A stretch of DNA of 64,000 bases, taken from Amycolatopsis jejuensis. Its GTDB lineage: Bacteria > Actinomycetota > Actinomycetes > Mycobacteriales > Pseudonocardiaceae. The DNA lies in contig NZ_JNYZ01000007.1 of NCBI RefSeq assembly GCF_000717335.1, positions 266,583-330,582 of the forward strand, in the 5' to 3' direction. Each line of letters begins with the position of its first letter. Positions within the stretch are counted from its first letter, which is position 1. This document shows positions 53,232 through 61,593 of the stretch, in pieces. The position numbers and the translations under genes were made by a program. A model generated the notes under the pieces. It was given only the letters and a program-made list of their open reading frames with translations. It did no database searches and had not been told where the DNA came from.

Positions 53232-54212
53232 CTAAACCGTCGCCGGACGCAGCCGCTGCAGGCCTGCGGCCAGCACGATCACCACGCCGACCACGATCAG
53301 CTGCACGTTCGAATCGATGTCGTTGAGCTGGAGGATGTTGTCGAGCACCCCGACGAGCAGCGCGCCGGCGACGGTGCCGAACACCGACCCGCGCCCGCCG
53401 GACAGGCTGGTCCCGCCGATCACGACGGCCGCGATGGCGTTGAGCTCGTAGCCGGTACCGTCGTTGGGCCCGCCGAAGTTGAGCTGTCCCGCGTGCACGA
53501 TCCCGGCCAGCGCGGCGAGCAGCCCGCACACCCCGAACACCAGCACCTTGACCCGGATCACCGGAACCCCGGACAGCACCGCGGCCTTCTCGTTGCCGCC
53601 GATCGCGTACACGTGCCGCGAGAACGCGCTCGTCCGCAGGAGCAGCACGGCCAGCGCGGCGACCACCACGAAGATCAGCGCCGGAATCGGCACGACCCCG
53701 CCGAAAGTACGTTCGCCCAGCAGCGAAAACGGCACCGGCGCCTGGCCGGGGCCGTCGCCGTAGGTGATGGACACCCCTTCGCCGCCCGACCACATCCGCG
53801 CGATCCCGCGCGCGACCTGCATGCCCGCGAGCGTGACGATGAACGACTGGATCCGGAACCGCGCGCTCGCGATCCCTTGCAGCAGCCCGAATCCGAAGCC
53901 GAGCGCGAGGATCACCAGCACACCGGGCACGAGCCCCCAGCCATCGGTGGTCAGCAGTGTCGCCACGCCGACACTGGCCAGCCCCACCACCGACCCCACC
54001 GACAGGTCGATCCCGCCGACGAGGATCACCAGCGTCATCCCCACCGCGATGATGCCGATCTCGGAGATCGCGCGGACGACGTTGAACAGGTTGCCGCTGT
54101 CGAGGAACACCAGGTTCCCGTTGCGGTGCGGGGAAAAGACGATCGCCGCGGCGAAGACGAGCACCAGCCCGAACACACTCTGGAACCGGAACAGCACCCC
54201 CAGCCGCTTCAC
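53232..54212 (-). CDS. Sugar ABC transporter permease (RbsC-like)
   Basis: The 326-residue membrane protein has about eight to ten transmembrane segments and the family motifs IIAVGMTLVILVGGIDLSVG near residue 50, QSFIVTLAGMQVARGIARMW, YAIGGNEKAAVLSGVPVIRV (the EAA-like loop that contacts the ATPase) and AIAAVVIGGTSLSGGRGSVF. It starts at ATG 54212, overlapping the ATPase stop by ATGA. It forms a homodimeric channel with the RbsA-like ATPase. Confidence 0.92.
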   Translation of the reverse strand: MKRLGVLFRFQSVFGLVLVFAAAIVFSPHRNGNLVFLDSGNLFNVVRAISEIGIIAVGMTLVILVGGIDLSVGSVVGLASVGVATLLTTDGWGLVPGVLVILALGFGFGLLQGIASARFRIQSFIVTLAGMQVARGIARMWSGGEGVSITYGDGPGQAPVPFSLLGERTFGGVVPIPALIFVVVAALAVLLLRTSAFSRHVYAIGGNEKAAVLSGVPVIRVKVLVFGVCGLLAALAGIVHAGQLNFGGPNDGTGYELNAIAAVVIGGTSLSGGRGSVFGTVAGALLVGVLDNILQLNDIDSNVQLIVVGVVIVLAAGLQRLRPATV

Positions 54213-55732
54213 CGCACGTCTCCCATCGACGCGGCGAGCAGCTCCGCCTCACCCGCGCTGGCCGTGTCCAGCTCGTGCACGCTGCGCCCGCCCCGCACCA
54301 CGACCACGCGGTCGCACACCCCCACCAGCTCCGCCGGTTCCGACGACGCCAGCAGCACCCCGACCCCGGCCCGCGCGGCCTCGCCCAGCAGCCGGTAGAT
54401 CTCTGCCTTCGCACCCACGTCCACGCCCCGCGTCGGCTCGTCGAGCAGCAGCAACGCGGGTTCGGTGAGCAACGCCCGCCCCAGCACGACCTTCTGCTGG
54501 TTACCCCCGGACAACGCCCCCACCGGATCGGTCAGCGAGCTGTGCTTCACGCCCAGCCGCCTGGTCTCGCCTTCGGCCACGGCACGCTCGCGCCGTCCGG
54601 GGACCAGGCCGAACCGCGCCAGTCTGTCCACAATGGAGAGTACGGTGTTCGCGACCACCGAATGGTCCAGCGCAAGGCCCGCGATCCGCCGGTCCTCGGG
54701 CACGAACGCCATCCCCGCGCGCAGCGACGACCGCGGCGAACGGGGCCGGAACTCCTTGCCCCGGAAGAAAATCCGCCCGCCGATCACCTTGCTGCCAGAA
54801 GCGCCGTACAGGGTCTCCAGCAACTCCGTCCGCCCGGCACCGAGCAACCCGGCGACCCCGACGATCTCCCCCGCCCGCACGGTGAGACTGATCCCGTCCG
54901 GCTCCCGTCGCCCGGTCCGCGGGCGCACCACCAGGTCCGAAACCCGCAGCACCTCATCGCCGTCCGCCCCGGAAGCAGCGCGGAACATCAGATGCACCGG
55001 ACGGCCGACCATCGCCTCGGCAGCCCGCGCGGCGGTCAGCTCCGCCGCACTGAACTCCGCGACGACCTCCCCGTTCCGCAGCACCGTCGCCCGGTCCGCG
55101 ACCCGGCCGATCTCGTCCATCCGGTGCGACACATAGACAATCGCGACCCCGTCGGCACGCAGCTGGTCGATGACCGTGAACAGCCGCTCCACCTCCCGCG
55201 GCGACAGCGCCGACGTCGGCTCGTCCATCAGCAGGATGCGCGCGTGCAGCGACAACGCCTTCGCAATCGTGACGAGCTGCTGTTCCCCCGTCCGCAACCG
55301 CTCGACCGGCGTGCGCGGGTCGAGGTCCACTCCGGACCGCTCGAGCACCTCCCGGGTCTGCGCGAGCATCCGCCGCCGGTCGACCGTGCCGGCGCGAGTG
55401 TGCGGTTCCCGGCCGAGGAAGACGTTCTCCGCCACCGAAAGCGCAGGCACGAGGTCGAGTTCCTGATGGATCATCGCGATCCCGGCCCGGCGCGCGTCGG
55501 CCGGGTGGGCGATCCGGACCGCCTCCCCGCCGATCCGGATCGCCCCCTCCCCCGCCGTGACCTCCCCCGACAGGATCTTCAGCAGCGTCGACTTGCCCGC
55601 CCCGTTCTCGCCGAGCAGCGCGTGCACCTCGCCCGCCCGCACGGTGAGGTCCACCGCGCGCAGCGCCCGCACCCCGCCGTAGCTCTTGCCGGCACCGGCC
55701 AGCTCGACCAGCGCGACGCCGCCGTCGCCCAT
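54209..55732 (-). CDS. Sugar ABC transporter ATP-binding protein (RbsA-like, two ATPase domains)
   Basis: The 507-residue protein has two tandem ATPase domains. Domain 1 has Walker A GENGAGKST, a degenerate signature RTGEQQ and Walker B ILLMDEPTSAL. Domain 2 has a non-canonical Walker A (GLLGAGRTE), signature LSGGNQQKVVLGR and Walker B LLLLDEPTRGVD. This asymmetry is normal for RbsA/MglA proteins. It is the first gene of the operon, starting at ATG 55732 downstream of a clear promoter with a LacI-type operator. Confidence 0.93.
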   Translation of the reverse strand: MGDGGVALVELAGAGKSYGGVRALRAVDLTVRAGEVHALLGENGAGKSTLLKILSGEVTAGEGAIRIGGEAVRIAHPADARRAGIAMIHQELDLVPALSVAENVFLGREPHTRAGTVDRRRMLAQTREVLERSGVDLDPRTPVERLRTGEQQLVTIAKALSLHARILLMDEPTSALSPREVERLFTVIDQLRADGVAIVYVSHRMDEIGRVADRATVLRNGEVVAEFSAAELTAARAAEAMVGRPVHLMFRAASGADGDEVLRVSDLVVRPRTGRREPDGISLTVRAGEIVGVAGLLGAGRTELLETLYGASGSKVIGGRIFFRGKEFRPRSPRSSLRAGMAFVPEDRRIAGLALDHSVVANTVLSIVDRLARFGLVPGRRERAVAEGETRRLGVKHSSLTDPVGALSGGNQQKVVLGRALLTEPALLLLDEPTRGVDVGAKAEIYRLLGEAARAGVGVLLASSEPAELVGVCDRVVVVRGGRSVHELDTASAGEAELLAASMGDVR

Positions 55733-55764
55733 GCCCGCCCTCTCGGCCCCGCCCCGCGTCGAGA

Positions 55765-55829
55765 AATCGATTACCCGCGACGGTAGGACGACCCCGCGGG
55801 AGTGTCAAGGGTCACCCCCTCGCGAGGGG
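55765..55829 (-). promoter_or_regulatory. Promoter and operator of the sugar ABC operon
   Basis: On the minus strand TTGACA (55808-55803) and TACCGT (55785-55780) are separated by exactly 17 bp, a good housekeeping-sigma promoter. About seven bases after the -10 comes AATCGATT (55772-55765), embedded in GGTAATCGATTTC, the core of many LacI-family operators, placed over the expected start site. Upstream of the -35 is the perfect palindrome CCCCTCGCGAGGGG (55816-55829). A LacI repressor and possibly a second regulator are implied; no such gene is in the window. Confidence 0.7.
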
Positions 55830-55980
55830 CGGAACCGGTACGCGGCCCGACGGGAACATGACTCGGCGCCGAACTCCCGGTAACACTTGCCCACGTCGGA
55901 CTACCCCGGCGTGATTTGTGGCATACCTCGCGAGAAAACCCGCCTTGCCGTCGTGATCCGAGCGGTTTTTGGCGGGTTCC

Positions 55981-56012
55981 TACAATCCGGCAGGTCCGGC
56001 ATGCGTCATGCC
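55981..56012 (+). promoter_or_regulatory. Candidate -10 and operator of the acyl-CoA carboxylase gene
   Basis: TACAAT at 55981-55986 fits an actinobacterial -10 box. Its -35 is not evident. Starting 11 bp downstream is GGCATGCGTCATGCC (55998-56012), a perfect 6-bp inverted repeat with a 3-base centre, which would lie at the transcription start. AACCCGCC (55937-55944) and GGCGGGTT (55971-55978) form a second inverted pair just upstream. The gene begins at 56131, giving a leader of about 140 bases. Confidence 0.4.
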
Positions 56013-56130
56013 TGACATTGGTGTACCCGCCGGTAAGGGAGCAGGGTGTAGACGAGGACAGGCGACGTTCCGGCGAGCCGGGCGTCGCCTGCTGTGCGTG
56101 GGTGTCGTTCGGGTTCGGGAGGCTCTGTCC

Positions 56131-59100
56131 GTGTTCAGTCGTGTCGCCATCGTCAACCGTGGGGAAGCTGCCATGCGGCTGATCCACGCTGTCCGGGACC
56201 TCTCCGCGGAGACCGGGGAACAGATCGAGACGGTCGCGCTCTACACCGACGCGGACGCGAGCGCCACGTTCGTCCGCGAGGCCGACGTCGCGTACTCGCT
56301 CGGCCCGGCCGCCGCCCGGCCGTATCTCGACCTCGCCAAGCTGGAGAAGGCGCTGGTCGACACGGGCGCCGACGCGGCATGGGTCGGCTGGGGCTTCGTC
56401 GCCGAGGACCCGGCGTTCGCCGAGCTGTGCGCGAAGATCGGCATCACGTTCGTCGGCCCGAGCGCGGACGCGATGCGCAAGCTCGGCGACAAGATCGGCG
56501 CGAAGCTGATCGCCGAGGAGGTCGGCGTACCGGTCGCGCCGTGGAGCGGCGGCGAGGTCGCGACCCTGGAGGACGTGCTCGCCGCGGGTGACCGGATCGG
56601 TTACCCGCTGATGCTCAAGGCCACCGCGGGCGGCGGCGGGCGGGGGATCCGCAAGGTCGCTTCGGGGGACGAGCTCACCGAGGCGTACGAGCGCACCAGC
56701 CAGGAAGCGTTGCGCGCGTTCGGCAGCGGCATCGTGTTCCTGGAGCGGCTGGTCACCGGCGCGCGGCACGTCGAGGTGCAGGTGATCTCCGACGGTGAGA
56801 CCGCGTGGGCGCTCGGGGTCCGCGACTGTTCGGTGCAGCGGCGCAACCAGAAGATCATCGAGGAGTCCGCGTCGCCGGTGCTGGCGCCGGAGCAGACGGC
56901 CGAGGTCAAGGCGTCGGCCGAACGGCTCGCGGTCGCGGTCGGCTACCGCGGCGCGTGCACCGTCGAATTCCTGTACCACCCTGGCGAGCGGCTGTTCGCG
57001 TTCCTGGAGGTCAACACCCGGCTGCAGGTGGAACACCCGATCACCGAGATCACCACCGGGACCGACCTGGTGCGGCTGCAGCTGCACGTCGCGTCCGGCG
57101 GCAAGCTCGACGGCACGCAGCCCGCGGAGCTCGGCCACGCGGTCGAGGCGCGGCTCAATGCCGAGGACCCGGACCGCGACTTCGCGCCGTCGCCCGGCCG
57201 CATCGCGCGGCTGCTGCTCCCGGCCGGTCCGGGCATCCGCGTGGACACCGGGGTCAGCGAGGGTGACACCATCCCGGCCGACTTCGACTCCATGATCGCC
57301 AAGATCATCGCCTACGGCAGCGACCGTGACCAGGCACTCGCGCGGCTGCGGCGGGCGATGGCGGAAACGTCCGTGCTCATCGAGGGCGGCGCCACCAACA
57401 AGAGTTTCGTGCTCGACCTGCTCGACCAGCCCGAGGTCATCGATGCCAGCGCGGACACCGGCTGGATCGACCGCGTCCGCGCCGAAGGGCGCCTGGTCAC
57501 CACCCGCCATTCCGCGGTCGCGCTGGCCGCGGCGGCGATCGAGGCGTACGAGGACGACGAGGAGGTCGGCCGCCAGCGTCTGCTGTCCACCGCGCGCGGC
57601 GGCCGTCCCCAGGTCCAGCACGAAATCCGCCCGCTGGACCTGAAACTGCGCGGCGCGTCGTATCGCGTCACGGTGGCGCGAACCGGGCCGAAGCGGTACC
57701 GCATCGGCATCAGCGGCGGCGGTGACGTGCATCCCGCCGACGTCGAAATCGAGCGCTTCGACGAGCACAGCGGGCAGATCACCGTCAACGGCACCCGGTT
57801 CCGGCTGGTCACGGGCACGCACGGGCCGATCCACCTGGTGGAGGTCGACGGCGTCACGCACCGGGTCAGCCGCGACGAGGGCGGCGTCGTCCGCTCCCCC
57901 GCGCCCGCGCTGGTGGTCGCCACGCCGGTCGCGGTGGACGACGAGGTCGAGTCCGGCGCGCCGGTGCTCGTGCTGGAAAGCATGAAGATGGAGACGGTGC
58001 TGCGGGCGCCGTTCCGCGCGCGGGTCAAGGAACTCCCGGTGTCGATCGGCAGCCAGGTGGAGACCGGGGCCGCGCTGCTGCGCCTCGAACCGCTGGCCGA
58101 TGGTGACGAGGAAGAGGCCGTCGTCGAGGCCGCGGAGATCGACCTGCCCGCCGAGCCGAATGGCAGGACGGCCGCCGACCGGGTCACGCGTGGCAGCCAG
58201 GACCTGCGCAGCCTGCTGCTCGGCTTCGACGCCGACCCGCACGATCAGGGCCGCGTGCTCAGCGGGTACCTGACGGCGCGCGCGGAGCTGCCGGTACGCC
58301 CGCTGGACGGCGAGATCGGGCTGCTCGAGGTATTCGCCGACCTCTCCGAGCTGAGCCGCAACAAACCGGCCGACGACGACCTCAGCGCGGCCAGCCCGGT
58401 GCACAGCGCACGCGAGTACTTCCACGCGTACCTGCAGAGTCTCGACGTCGAACGGGCCGGGCTGCCGGAGAAGTTCCAGGGCAGGCTGCGCCGTGTGCTC
58501 GGGCACTACGGCGTCGGCGACCTGGAGCGCACGCCGGAGCTGGAAGAGGCGGTGTTCCGGATCTTCCTTGCCCAGCAACGGGTTTCCGGCGACGGCGCGA
58601 TCGTTTCCGCGCTGCTGCGGCAATGGCTCACCGAAGGGCCGCCGCCCGCCGAGCTGCGCGAGACGGCCGGTCTGACACTCGAACACCTGGTGGCCGCCAC
58701 CCAGCTGCGCTTCCCCGCGATCAGTGACCTCGCGCGCGGCGTCGTGTTCCGCTGGTTCGCGCAGCCGCTGCTGCGCCGTGCCCGGGCCGAGGCGTACGCC
58801 GGAATCCGCGGGCATCTGCGGTATCTCGACCGGAATCCGGAGGCGCCGGACCGCGCCGAGCGGATTGCCGAGATGGTGTCCAGCAACGAGCCGCTGGTAC
58901 GGCTGCTCGGCCAGCGGATCGGACGGCCGGGTGCCGACGCCGCGCCCCTGCTCGAGGTCCTGACCAGGCGGTATTACGGCAACAAGACGCTGTCCGACGT
59001 TCGCGTGCAGGAGGTCGCGGGCTGCCCGTTCGTCATCGCGGAGCACGCGGAACCGGCGCGGGTCGTCACCACCGCGGTCGACTTCCCGCAGCTGGCCGAC

Positions 59101-61587
59101 GCGATGGCGGCGGTGGCCGAGCTGTCCGGCGACGCCGGGGCGCCGGTCGCCGCGGACGTGTACCTCACCTGGGCCGGGCAGCCGGACACCGACGCGATGG
59201 CCGGGCAGCTGGGTGAAGTCGTTGCCGCGCAACCGCTTCCGGCCGAGGTCACGCGCGTCACCACCACCGTCGCCGGGGGCGGCGGCGCGGTGATGCACCA
59301 CCACTTCACCTTCCGCCGCAACGGTTCCGGCTTCGTCGAGGACCGGCTGATCCGCGGGCTGCACCCGCGCGTCGCGGAGCGGATGCAGCTGGAGCGGCTG
59401 CAGGAGTTCGACCTCACGCGGCTGCCCTCGGCCGACGAGGAGGTGTACCTCTTCACCTGCACCGCGCGGGCCAACCCGGCCGACGAGCGGCTGGTCGCGA
59501 TGGCCCAGGTCCGCGACCTCACGCCGCTGCGCGAGGCGGACGGACGGCTCGTGTCGCTGCCCGCGGCCGAGGACACCCTCGCCGCGTGCCTCGACGCGAT
59601 CCGCAACGCACAGGCCCGGCGGCCGGCGCGGAACCGCTTCGACACCAACCGGATCGTGATCTACGTCTGGCCGCCGAGCGGGATCACCATGGACGAGCTG
59701 AACCTGCTCGCCCGGCGCGTGCTGCCGACCACCGCGGGCGCCGGCCTGGAGGAAATCCAGTTCCTCGCCCGCCGCCGGAACGAGGAAACCGGCGAGCTGT
59801 CCGACGTCGCGGTCACGATCCGCAACGAGGTCGGCGCGGGTACGCGGCTCACCGTCGAGGCTCCGGTGACGGAGCCGCTGCAGCCGCTCGACGATTACCG
59901 GCAGAAGGTGCTGCGCGCGGCGCGGCGCGACACGGTGTACCCGTACGAGCTCACCGAACTGCTGGCCGGTGGCGGGTCCTTTGTGGAGCACGACCTCGAC
60001 GACCGCGGCGCGCTGGTCCCGGTCGACCGGCCGCGCGGGCAGAACAAGGCCGCGATGGTGGCCGGGGTGGTCAGCACACCCACCGAGCGGGTGCCGGAAG
60101 GCGTGCAGCGCGTGCTGCTGCTGGGTGACCCGACGAAGTCTCTCGGCGCTTTGTCCGAACCGGAATGCGCCCGGGTGATCGCGGCGCTCGATCTCGCGGA
60201 ACGCATGCGGGTGCCGGTGGAATGGTTCGCGTTGTCGTCCGGCGCCCGGATTTCCATGTCGTCGGGCACCGAGAACATGGACTGGGTCGCGGCCGCGCTC
60301 AAGCGGATCGTCGAGTTCACCCAGGACGGCGGCGAGATCAACATCGTGGTCGCCGGGATCACCGTGGGCGCGCAGCCGTACTGGAACGCCGAAGCCACGA
60401 TGCTCATGCACACCAAGGGAATCCTGGTCATGACGCCGGATTCGGCCATGGTGCTCACCGGCAAGCAGGCGCTCGATTTCTCCGGCGGCGTGTCGGCCGA
60501 GGACAACTTCGGCATCGGCGGGTACGACCGCGTGATGGGTCCCAACGGGCAGGCGCAGTACTGGGCGCCGAACCTCGCCGGGGCGCGCGACGTGCTGATG
60601 GCGCACTACGCGCACACGTACGTGGTTCCGGGCGAGCCGGGTCCACGGCAGGCGGTCACCAGCGACCCGGCGGCGCGCGATGTGTCGGATTACCCGCACG
60701 CGATCGTCGACAGCGATTTCACCACGGTGGGCCAGATCTTCTCTGCGGAACACAACCCGGACCGCAAGAAGCCCTTCGATATCCGCACGGTGATGCGCGC
60801 ACTGTCCGATCAGGACCATCCGGTGCTGGAACGCTGGGCAGGCATGGCGGACGCGGACACCGCGGCAGTGCAGGACGTGCACATCGGCGGGCGTCCGGTG
60901 TGCTTGCTGGGCATCGAATCCCGCTCGGTGCCGCGGCGCGGGTTCCCGCCCACCGATGGTCCGGACGCGTTCACCGCGGGTACCTTGTTCCCGCGGTCGT
61001 CGAAGAAGGCGGCGCGCGCGATCAACGCGGCCAGCGGCAACCGTCCGCTGGTGGTGCTGGCGAACCTGTCCGGCTTCGACGGCTCCCCGGAGTCCATGCG
61101 GAAACTACAGCTGGAATACGGCGCCGAAATCGGCCGGGCGATTGTGAACTTCCAGGGTCCGATCGTGTTCACGGTGATTTCCCGCTACCACGGCGGCGCG
61201 TTCGTGGTGTTTTCCAAGGCACTGAACCCGAATATGACGGTGCTGGCTTTGGAAGGCTCGTTCGCCTCCGTGCTGGGCGGTGCCCCGGCGGCGGCCGTGG
61301 TGTTCGCCGGAGATGTGAACACTCGTACCGCCAACGACCCGCGGGTCGCTTCGCTGCAGAAGCGGCTGGGTGAGCTGAGCGGTGCCGAGCGGGCTGCGTG
61401 CGCGGCTGAACTGGCGGAGGTCAAGACGACCGTGCGGGCCGAGAAGGTCGGCGAGGTGGCTGCCGAGTTCGACCGGGTACACAGCATCCAGCGTGCCGTG
61501 GAGGTCGGCTCCGTGGACGCGATCGTGAGCGTGGCGCAGCTGCGGCCGCGCATCATCGAGGCGATCGAGCACGGCCTGAAGCGCTGA
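56131..61587 (+). CDS. Single-chain acyl-CoA carboxylase (biotin carboxylase-BCCP-carboxyltransferase fusion)
   Basis: The 1818-residue enzyme carries out both half-reactions of acyl-CoA carboxylation. In order: biotin carboxylase (residues 1-450; RVAIVNRGEAAMRLI, KATAGGGGRGIRKV, EVNTRLQVEHPITE), biotin carrier domain (VLESMKMET, biotinyl Lys619), a long central domain (about 690-1200), and a carboxyltransferase with two crotonase folds (ENMDWVAAALKRIVEF, GVSAEDNFGIGGYDRVMGPN, and late ALEGSFASVLGGAPAAAVVF). This eukaryote-like arrangement corresponds to the mycobacterial long-chain acyl-CoA carboxylase (LCC) type. GGGAGG precedes the GTG at 56131; the longer frame upstream is not protein-like. 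Confidence 0.93.
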   Translation: MFSRVAIVNRGEAAMRLIHAVRDLSAETGEQIETVALYTDADASATFVREADVAYSLGPAAARPYLDLAKLEKALVDTGADAAWVGWGFVAEDPAFAELCAKIGITFVGPSADAMRKLGDKIGAKLIAEEVGVPVAPWSGGEVATLEDVLAAGDRIGYPLMLKATAGGGGRGIRKVASGDELTEAYERTSQEALRAFGSGIVFLERLVTGARHVEVQVISDGETAWALGVRDCSVQRRNQKIIEESASPVLAPEQTAEVKASAERLAVAVGYRGACTVEFLYHPGERLFAFLEVNTRLQVEHPITEITTGTDLVRLQLHVASGGKLDGTQPAELGHAVEARLNAEDPDRDFAPSPGRIARLLLPAGPGIRVDTGVSEGDTIPADFDSMIAKIIAYGSDRDQALARLRRAMAETSVLIEGGATNKSFVLDLLDQPEVIDASADTGWIDRVRAEGRLVTTRHSAVALAAAAIEAYEDDEEVGRQRLLSTARGGRPQVQHEIRPLDLKLRGASYRVTVARTGPKRYRIGISGGGDVHPADVEIERFDEHSGQITVNGTRFRLVTGTHGPIHLVEVDGVTHRVSRDEGGVVRSPAPALVVATPVAVDDEVESGAPVLVLESMKMETVLRAPFRARVKELPVSIGSQVETGAALLRLEPLADGDEEEAVVEAAEIDLPAEPNGRTAADRVTRGSQDLRSLLLGFDADPHDQGRVLSGYLTARAELPVRPLDGEIGLLEVFADLSELSRNKPADDDLSAASPVHSAREYFHAYLQSLDVERAGLPEKFQGRLRRVLGHYGVGDLERTPELEEAVFRIFLAQQRVSGDGAIVSALLRQWLTEGPPPAELRETAGLTLEHLVAATQLRFPAISDLARGVVFRWFAQPLLRRARAEAYAGIRGHLRYLDRNPEAPDRAERIAEMVSSNEPLVRLLGQRIGRPGADAAPLLEVLTRRYYGNKTLSDVRVQEVAGCPFVIAEHAEPARVVTTAVDFPQLADAMAAVAELSGDAGAPVAADVYLTWAGQPDTDAMAGQLGEVVAAQPLPAEVTRVTTTVAGGGGAVMHHHFTFRRNGSGFVEDRLIRGLHPRVAERMQLERLQEFDLTRLPSADEEVYLFTCTARANPADERLVAMAQVRDLTPLREADGRLVSLPAAEDTLAACLDAIRNAQARRPARNRFDTNRIVIYVWPPSGITMDELNLLARRVLPTTAGAGLEEIQFLARRRNEETGELSDVAVTIRNEVGAGTRLTVEAPVTEPLQPLDDYRQKVLRAARRDTVYPYELTELLAGGGSFVEHDLDDRGALVPVDRPRGQNKAAMVAGVVSTPTERVPEGVQRVLLLGDPTKSLGALSEPECARVIAALDLAERMRVPVEWFALSSGARISMSSGTENMDWVAAALKRIVEFTQDGGEINIVVAGITVGAQPYWNAEATMLMHTKGILVMTPDSAMVLTGKQALDFSGGVSAEDNFGIGGYDRVMGPNGQAQYWAPNLAGARDVLMAHYAHTYVVPGEPGPRQAVTSDPAARDVSDYPHAIVDSDFTTVGQIFSAEHNPDRKKPFDIRTVMRALSDQDHPVLERWAGMADADTAAVQDVHIGGRPVCLLGIESRSVPRRGFPPTDGPDAFTAGTLFPRSSKKAARAINAASGNRPLVVLANLSGFDGSPESMRKLQLEYGAEIGRAIVNFQGPIVFTVISRYHGGAFVVFSKALNPNMTVLALEGSFASVLGGAPAAAVVFAGDVNTRTANDPRVASLQKRLGELSGAERAACAAELAEVKTTVRAEKVGEVAAEFDRVHSIQRAVEVGSVDAIVSVAQLRPRIIEAIEHGLKR

Positions 61588-61593
61588 CCTTTC

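Noticed and set aside
55771..60882. 1703-codon open frame on the minus strand opposite the acyl-CoA carboxylase
   Set aside because: It is the antisense shadow of a real gene in high-GC DNA: Arg/His/Asp/Val-rich, no domain, no ribosome binding site.
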